A stretch of 39,150 nucleotides of DNA, from contig JAKAYA010000017.1 of NCBI GenBank assembly GCA_021826965.1, positions 1-39,150 of the forward strand, in the 5' to 3' direction. The notes below the pieces were generated by a model. That model ran no database searches. It was given only the letters and a program-made list of their open reading frames with translations, and was not told where the DNA came from. Shown here piece by piece: positions 35,586 to 39,150 of this stretch. The position numbers and the translations under genes are program-made. Source of the DNA: Nitrospirota bacterium (lineage in GTDB: Bacteria; Nitrospirota; Leptospirillia; Leptospirillales; Leptospirillaceae). Position 1 is the stretch's first letter. Every line of letters starts with the position of its first letter.

Positions 35586-35744
35586 TCAGAACCCGGACCG
35601 GGACTCTCCGGATTCGAAGGGCAGCTGCAGGTTCTTTCGGAGGTCTTCCCAGCATTCCGGGCAGATGTAAAAACCGGGTTCCCCTCCGGTTTCCGCTTCA
35701 ACGCCGCGATCGCACAGGTCACATTCAAGAATGATCTTTTTCAT
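35586..35744 (-). CDS. 52-residue zinc-ribbon protein
   Basis: A small protein not usually annotated. It starts MKKIILECDLCDRGVEAETG and contains C-x2-C (C8, C11) and C-x2-C in FYICPECWEDLRK (C28, C31), which together form a plausible zinc site. The C-terminus is acidic/serine-rich. The function is not known; such mini-ribbons often accompany nucleic-acid or assembly proteins. A ribosome site AAAGGGAAA stands upstream of the ATG at 35744. It lies on the same strand as and 116 bases downstream of fructose-1,6-bisphosphatase, so it could be co-transcribed with it. Confidence 0.72.
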   Translation of the reverse strand: MKKIILECDLCDRGVEAETGGEPGFYICPECWEDLRKNLQLPFESGESRSGF

Positions 35745-35860
35745 GGGTTTCCCTTTCGTCATCAAGTTTTTTCCTCTTTGGCATCGTCGAAAGAATAACG
35801 CCTCCGGATGACAGATAGATCAAGAGGATGTGACCGTCAGGATCGGGAAAACCAAATTTT

Positions 35861-36868
35861 CTATATGTCGGACAGAGGATTCCCGGTCATTTCTTGAAAT
35901 TCGTGTACGAGGTCGGAGGGGCCGACAACCAGGGGGACGCGTTGGTGGAGCGATCGGGGTTCGATCGTCAGGATATCCCGTTTTCCGTCTGTGGCTATCC
36001 CGCCGGCGTTTTTGGCGATGTGCGCCATCGGATAGGCTTCGTAGAGCAAGCGCAGCTTGCCGGAAGCCTTTTCTCCCGCCTCGGCGGGATAGAGGTAGAT
36101 GCCTCCCTTCAAGAGGTTTCGGTGGAAGTCGCCGACAAGGGCTCCGATATAGCGGAGGATCATCGGGGGTTTCCTCTCCGTTTTGATCCAGGCGGCATAT
36201 TCCTGCAGAGATTTTTCCCAATGGGGAAGATAGGCTTCGTTGGTGCTGTAGATCTTTCCCTTTTCGGGAAAACGGCAAGGCACGCCGGTCCCGAGGAATT
36301 CTCCGCTATCGGGGTCGAGGGTGAAGACGTGTGTTTCCCCGGCGAAGGAGAGGACGAGGCTTGTGGAGACACTGTAAAGGAGATAAGCGGACAGAAGGGG
36401 AGAAGACGCTCTGAGAAAAAGATCTGCCGGAGAAGCCGGATCGGAATGCGTGGGACGGAAAACTCCGAAGATCGAACCGATCGGGGCGTTGACGGAAATG
36501 TTCGACGACCCGTCGAGTGGATCCATGGCGACAAGAAGAGGGTTTATCTGTTCGACGGAGAGAGATTCCGGGTCTTCGGCTTCCTCGGACAGGATGGATC
36601 TCACGGCCCGGGTGCGACGGAAGAGTGATAGAAATGTTTCCTGTCCGATCTGATCGAGTTTTTGGACTTCCTCTCCCTGGATGTTTTTGACGAGGGCAGA
36701 GCCGGTGATCCCGAGAAGCGGGCCCTTCCGAAGCAGGGCAGCCATCGTCCTTCCGCCCTGTTCGATCGCTCCCACGACCAGCAGGAGGGAAATCCGTTCG
36801 GATTCGGTGGCGGAGGTCTTTTGCATGATGAGATCAAAAGGCGTGATGAAAGACGGTACGGTTTCCAA
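35861..36868 (-). CDS. fbp: Fructose-1,6-bisphosphatase class I
   Basis: A 335-residue enzyme that removes the 1-phosphate of fructose-1,6-bisphosphate in gluconeogenesis. Metal and substrate residues are visible: SILSEEAEDP (E95, E96), VAMDPLDGSSNISVN (D116, D119), KIYSTNEAYLPHW, the NLLKGGIYLYPA block, and EPRSLHQRVPLVVGP at the C-terminus. Ser replaces the usual Asp after the N-I of the G-S-S-N-I block, a position that varies in some members. The start is a TTG at 36868 with AAGGAG 9 bases upstream. In an autotroph that fixes CO2 through a reductive pathway it would supply hexose phosphates. Confidence 0.96.
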   Translation of the reverse strand: METVPSFITPFDLIMQKTSATESERISLLLVVGAIEQGGRTMAALLRKGPLLGITGSALVKNIQGEEVQKLDQIGQETFLSLFRRTRAVRSILSEEAEDPESLSVEQINPLLVAMDPLDGSSNISVNAPIGSIFGVFRPTHSDPASPADLFLRASSPLLSAYLLYSVSTSLVLSFAGETHVFTLDPDSGEFLGTGVPCRFPEKGKIYSTNEAYLPHWEKSLQEYAAWIKTERKPPMILRYIGALVGDFHRNLLKGGIYLYPAEAGEKASGKLRLLYEAYPMAHIAKNAGGIATDGKRDILTIEPRSLHQRVPLVVGPSDLVHEFQEMTGNPLSDI

Positions 36869-36954
36869 TATAAAAATCTCCTTCTGCCAATGAAGAGGCA
36901 GCGTTTCAGAGAAAAGGTTCTTTTTCCGGGACCAAACTCAGGGGTAAGTAAGGG

Positions 36955-37374
36955 TCAGATGTCGTCCGGATCGGTGGTGTCCTGGAGAAAATACCGGGTC
37001 AGATCGACAAGGAGCGTGCCCACTTCCCGGGGAGGCAAAAGGGTGTGGACTTTTCTGCCTCTTTTGACATACTGTTCGATCAGTGCGACCCGTTCAACGG
37101 CCTTCCTGGCAGTTTCCGCGCGGGAAAGAAGGGACGGTCGTCCTTCACGGAGACGTTCGAATTCGGTGCGGATGGAACGGATGTCTCTCTGGAAGTCCTT
37201 TTCACGCGAGCAGTCACCGCAATACCATTGAGGTTTCGTGTCCTCGGCGGCCGAAAGGCGATCGTAGGGTCTGTCAAAGAAGTCTTTGCCGAGACTGATT
37301 TTGTAGAGGTCCACGTCCGACTCCCCACAGGCGTTGCAGATGCCGATGGAGTGCTGGGTTTTCTGCTCGTTCAC
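36955..37374 (-). CDS. Unrecognised zinc-finger-like protein, third gene of the HDAC operon
   Basis: A 139-residue protein. Two Cys pairs, GICNACGES (C-x2-C) and WYCGDCSRE (C-x2-C), about 30 residues apart, suggest a zinc ribbon. A basic, helical middle (FQRDIRSIRTEFERLREG and RAETARKAVERVALIEQYVK) and the end LPPREVGTLLVDLTRYFLQD follow. I do not know the family. GTG 37374 overlaps the TGA of the upstream gene (GTGA), a strong sign of translational coupling. A longer frame upstream of that GTG overlaps the neighbour in another frame and is not used. Confidence 0.68.
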   Translation of the reverse strand: MNEQKTQHSIGICNACGESDVDLYKISLGKDFFDRPYDRLSAAEDTKPQWYCGDCSREKDFQRDIRSIRTEFERLREGRPSLLSRAETARKAVERVALIEQYVKRGRKVHTLLPPREVGTLLVDLTRYFLQDTTDPDDI

Positions 37375-37850
37375 GGCGACGTCTTTCCAAGATCTCCCGG
37401 TTTGCGGGAAACGGAGATTTCTCCATTCAGCTTGATGAGGTGGTGAACAGTCCGTTCCATGGAAGCCAGAAAATGTCCTCTCCCCATTTCTCCGTCCGGA
37501 TCGCTTTTTCCCGAATAGCCCACAAAATGCCGGTTTCTCCGGTTGAGATCCAGTTTGTGCCGGATGATGCGCAAGACCTCCCGAAATTCGGCCTGTTTTA
37601 AGGGTGGGGTTCCCGCGAGATCCGGCAGAAGGGAGTCCTCCATCCGGTCCCACTCTTCGAGAAGCGCCAAAAGAGCCCTCTCGTCTTCAACGCGGGGAGA
37701 GAAGCACCATTCGGCAGAGGCGCCCGGAAGATCTTTCCGGACGACAGGAGTGGCTTTTGCGACGGATTTCCATCGTTCAACAATGGGGGAAAGAATACTG
37801 GTAATGTCTTTCGAATGGGTCATGGTCGTATGGTATGACAGACGGGTCAT
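37371..37850 (-). CDS. Unrecognised helical protein, second gene of the HDAC operon
   Basis: A protein of up to 159 residues, mainly helical: ITSILSPIVERWKSVAKATP, then ERALLALLEEWDRMEDSLLP, EFREVLRIIRHKLDLNRRN and FLASMERTVHHLIKLNGEIS. Family not recognised. The start is either ATG 37850 or ATG 37823; neither has a strong ribosome site, although a GAGGAG stands about 14 bases before the first. It begins 34 bases after the stop of the HDAC-like gene and ends in a GTGA overlap with the next gene. Confidence 0.68.
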   Translation of the reverse strand: MTRLSYHTTMTHSKDITSILSPIVERWKSVAKATPVVRKDLPGASAEWCFSPRVEDERALLALLEEWDRMEDSLLPDLAGTPPLKQAEFREVLRIIRHKLDLNRRNRHFVGYSGKSDPDGEMGRGHFLASMERTVHHLIKLNGEISVSRKPGDLGKTSP

Positions 37851-37884
37851 GCATCCGTCAATAGCTCCTCTGAATCCGGGATGG

Positions 37885-38829
37885 TCATCCGATCCCGGTC
37901 AGATAAGCTTCGACGGACCGGGATAATGCTCGTGAATTATACCCTCCTTCGAGGACCGAGGCAATGAACCGGCATCCCAGGGGGGGCAGGGATTGTCCTA
38001 TTTCCATGAAGATTTCCTCGGTCAAAAGCCAGCCTCCAAGGGGATCGTCCCGATGACCGTCGAAACCCGCGGAGAGGATCATGTCGGTCGGGCGGAAGGC
38101 TTCCAGCCGGGGAAGAATTTTTTCGCGCAGGACATGACGATAGTCATCATCATCGGTCCCTTCCGGAAGCGGAAGATCGAGAATCCCTCCGCCGTCGGAA
38201 TCGATCCGGTTGTCTTTTCCCGAACCTGTGCCAGGATAAAAGGGATACTGATGAGTGCTGATGAAAAGACATCTGTTCAGATCCCTCAGAGTGGCTTCCG
38301 TTCCATTGCCGTGGTGTACGTCGAAGTCCAGGACTGCCAGACGTGCATCCAGGTCCATCTGAAGGATGTTTCGGACAAGTGCGCCCGCATGGTTGACCAG
38401 GCAGAACCCCATGGAGCGATCCCGAAGTGCGTGGTGACCGGGAGGTCGTTGGGCCAGAAAGTGGATTCCGCCGGCTGTTTTTCGATGCTGGAGAAGAGTC
38501 TCGACTGCTTTCGCGCATGCGATGATGGCTTTGCGGGAACCTTCCGAAAAACCGGTGTCCGGGTCGAGCCGAACCACCGTTCCCGTTGGGACCTCCCGGA
38601 AAAGGAGGCTTGTGATGTATTCCCGGGAGTGGGTTTCTTGATAGATCCGGAAGACGCAGTCGAGCCCGTCTTCCGGAGTGTCCCCTGCTGTGTCCGAAAG
38701 CTGGATCCGGCCTTCCCGGGCAAGCTTGTGGAATAGCGCTTCCAGTGTGGACAATCTCTTCGGAGATTCCGGATGACCAGGGCCATTCATATGCATGTTG
38801 GTCGGGAGAATGGAAACTTTCGTTTTCAT
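37885..38829 (-). CDS. Histone-deacetylase-like amidohydrolase (class II type)
   Basis: A 314-residue zinc hydrolase of the HDAC/AcuC/polyamine deacetylase family. The start HMNGPGHPESPKRL is typical of bacterial class II-like members. The active-site blocks are RPPGHHALRDRSMGFCLVN (H132, H133), AVLDFDVHHGNGTEAT (Zn ligands D170, H172), LSAGFDGHRDDPLGG (third ligand Asp), and VLEGGYN with the catalytic Tyr. Substrates may be acetylpolyamines or acetyl-lysine proteins. The ATG at 38829 has no clear ribosome site, so a leaderless or weakly translated mRNA is possible. First gene of a three-gene minus-strand operon. Confidence 0.93.
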   Translation of the reverse strand: MKTKVSILPTNMHMNGPGHPESPKRLSTLEALFHKLAREGRIQLSDTAGDTPEDGLDCVFRIYQETHSREYITSLLFREVPTGTVVRLDPDTGFSEGSRKAIIACAKAVETLLQHRKTAGGIHFLAQRPPGHHALRDRSMGFCLVNHAGALVRNILQMDLDARLAVLDFDVHHGNGTEATLRDLNRCLFISTHQYPFYPGTGSGKDNRIDSDGGGILDLPLPEGTDDDDYRHVLREKILPRLEAFRPTDMILSAGFDGHRDDPLGGWLLTEEIFMEIGQSLPPLGCRFIASVLEGGYNSRALSRSVEAYLTGIG

Positions 38830-38936
38830 TTTATTCGTCCATATCTGAAGTGGTTATGGGATAAAAATCCCGGAAGGTTCGGAACATTCTTGATTTACTC
38901 AGGTCTTTGGGAATCTCTCCTGATTTTATACAAGAG

Positions 38937-39150
38937 ATGGACCAGATGGGAAGAGAACGAATTCAGGCGGAGCGTCTGTCGTCAGAAGATGCGGTGAACG
39001 ATCGGGGACCGGAGTCATCAGGGGTGTCGCTGACTTTCTGTTTCTTGCGCAGAATCCTGCTGAAGACATTCAAGTATCGGCTGTATCCGACTCCCGAACA
39101 GGAAACCCTTCGGACCCAGCAACGGGAAGAGTGCCGGTGGCTTCACAATC
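38937..39150 (+). CDS. TnpB-type (IS200/IS605 OrfB) transposon protein, N-terminus, cut by window edge
   Basis: The frame from 39045 reads L-R-R-I-L-L, then KTFKYRLYPTPEQETLRTQQ and REECRWLHN. This is the standard TnpB N-terminus (K-x-F-K-Y-R-L-Y-P-T-x-E-Q). TnpB is an RNA-guided nuclease of IS200/IS605 and IS607 elements. The rest lies beyond the window, so intactness cannot be judged. There is no ATG at the expected TnpB start; TTG 39045 or GTG 39024 may be used. The frame stays open further up through ATG 38937 (MDQMGRERIQAERLSSEDAV) back to a stop near 38861, which suggests a fused remnant or a chance extension. Confidence 0.72.
   Translation, partial: MDQMGRERIQAERLSSEDAVNDRGPESSGVSLTFCFLRRILLKTFKYRLYPTPEQETLRTQQREECRWLHN

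Overview
The window looks like chromosome from an acidophilic, autotrophic, Gram-negative bacterium of the Leptospirillum type (Nitrospirota). This is inferred from GC-rich coding sequence, frequent TTG and GTG starts, an outer-membrane gene set, a CO2-hydrating DAB module, and the general look of the proteins. No taxonomic marker such as rRNA is present, so the assignment is a judgement, not a measurement.

Left part (1-10600). The end of an OmpA-domain gene is followed by a 0.5 kb leader and a tight four-gene plus-strand operon. The operon encodes a DabB-type proton channel subunit, a degenerate NuoM-like membrane subunit, the large zinc protein DabA, and a small PII-like protein of the kind linked to bicarbonate uptake. 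The coding regions overlap by 4 to 13 bases. The operon's best terminator lies inside the 3' end of the convergent MFS transporter gene. An orphan GH8 endoglucanase and its terminator follow.

Middle part (10600-23400). A tRNA-Gln(CUG) and a bifunctional penicillin-binding protein lie on the minus strand. The penicillin-binding protein gene is divergent from a small BamE-like lipoprotein gene, and the two possible ATG starts share one CATG. A plus-strand run then encodes a PQQ-type beta-propeller protein, a YkgJ-type cysteine-cluster protein, a PAP2 phosphatase and RadC. Next come a UbiB-family kinase and a tandem SagB-type oxidoreductase on the minus strand, a DUF1054 protein, adenylosuccinate synthetase (purA) and an MTH1187-type thiamine-binding protein.

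Phosphate region (23400-31600). An outer-membrane porin gene with a dyad-rich leader and its own terminator is followed by phoB, a small four-cysteine protein gene, pstS, pstC, pstA, pstB and phoU. Two Pho boxes, each of three 11-base units, precede phoB and pstS. A set of hairpins ending in a terminator-like stem separates pstS from pstC. No phoR is seen.

Right part (31600-39150). The genes are thyX, an unrecognised membrane-anchored protein, an aldehyde dehydrogenase, a 52-residue zinc-ribbon protein, class I fructose-1,6-bisphosphatase, and a three-gene minus-strand operon of a histone-deacetylase-like amidohydrolase with two unrecognised proteins. The first residues of a TnpB-type transposon protein run off the right edge.

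The most interesting system is the four-gene DAB module. In acid, dissolved inorganic carbon is almost all CO2, and a membrane-driven one-way CO2 hydration complex would give the cell bicarbonate. The extra NuoM-like subunit and the PII-like protein would be candidate accessory and control parts.
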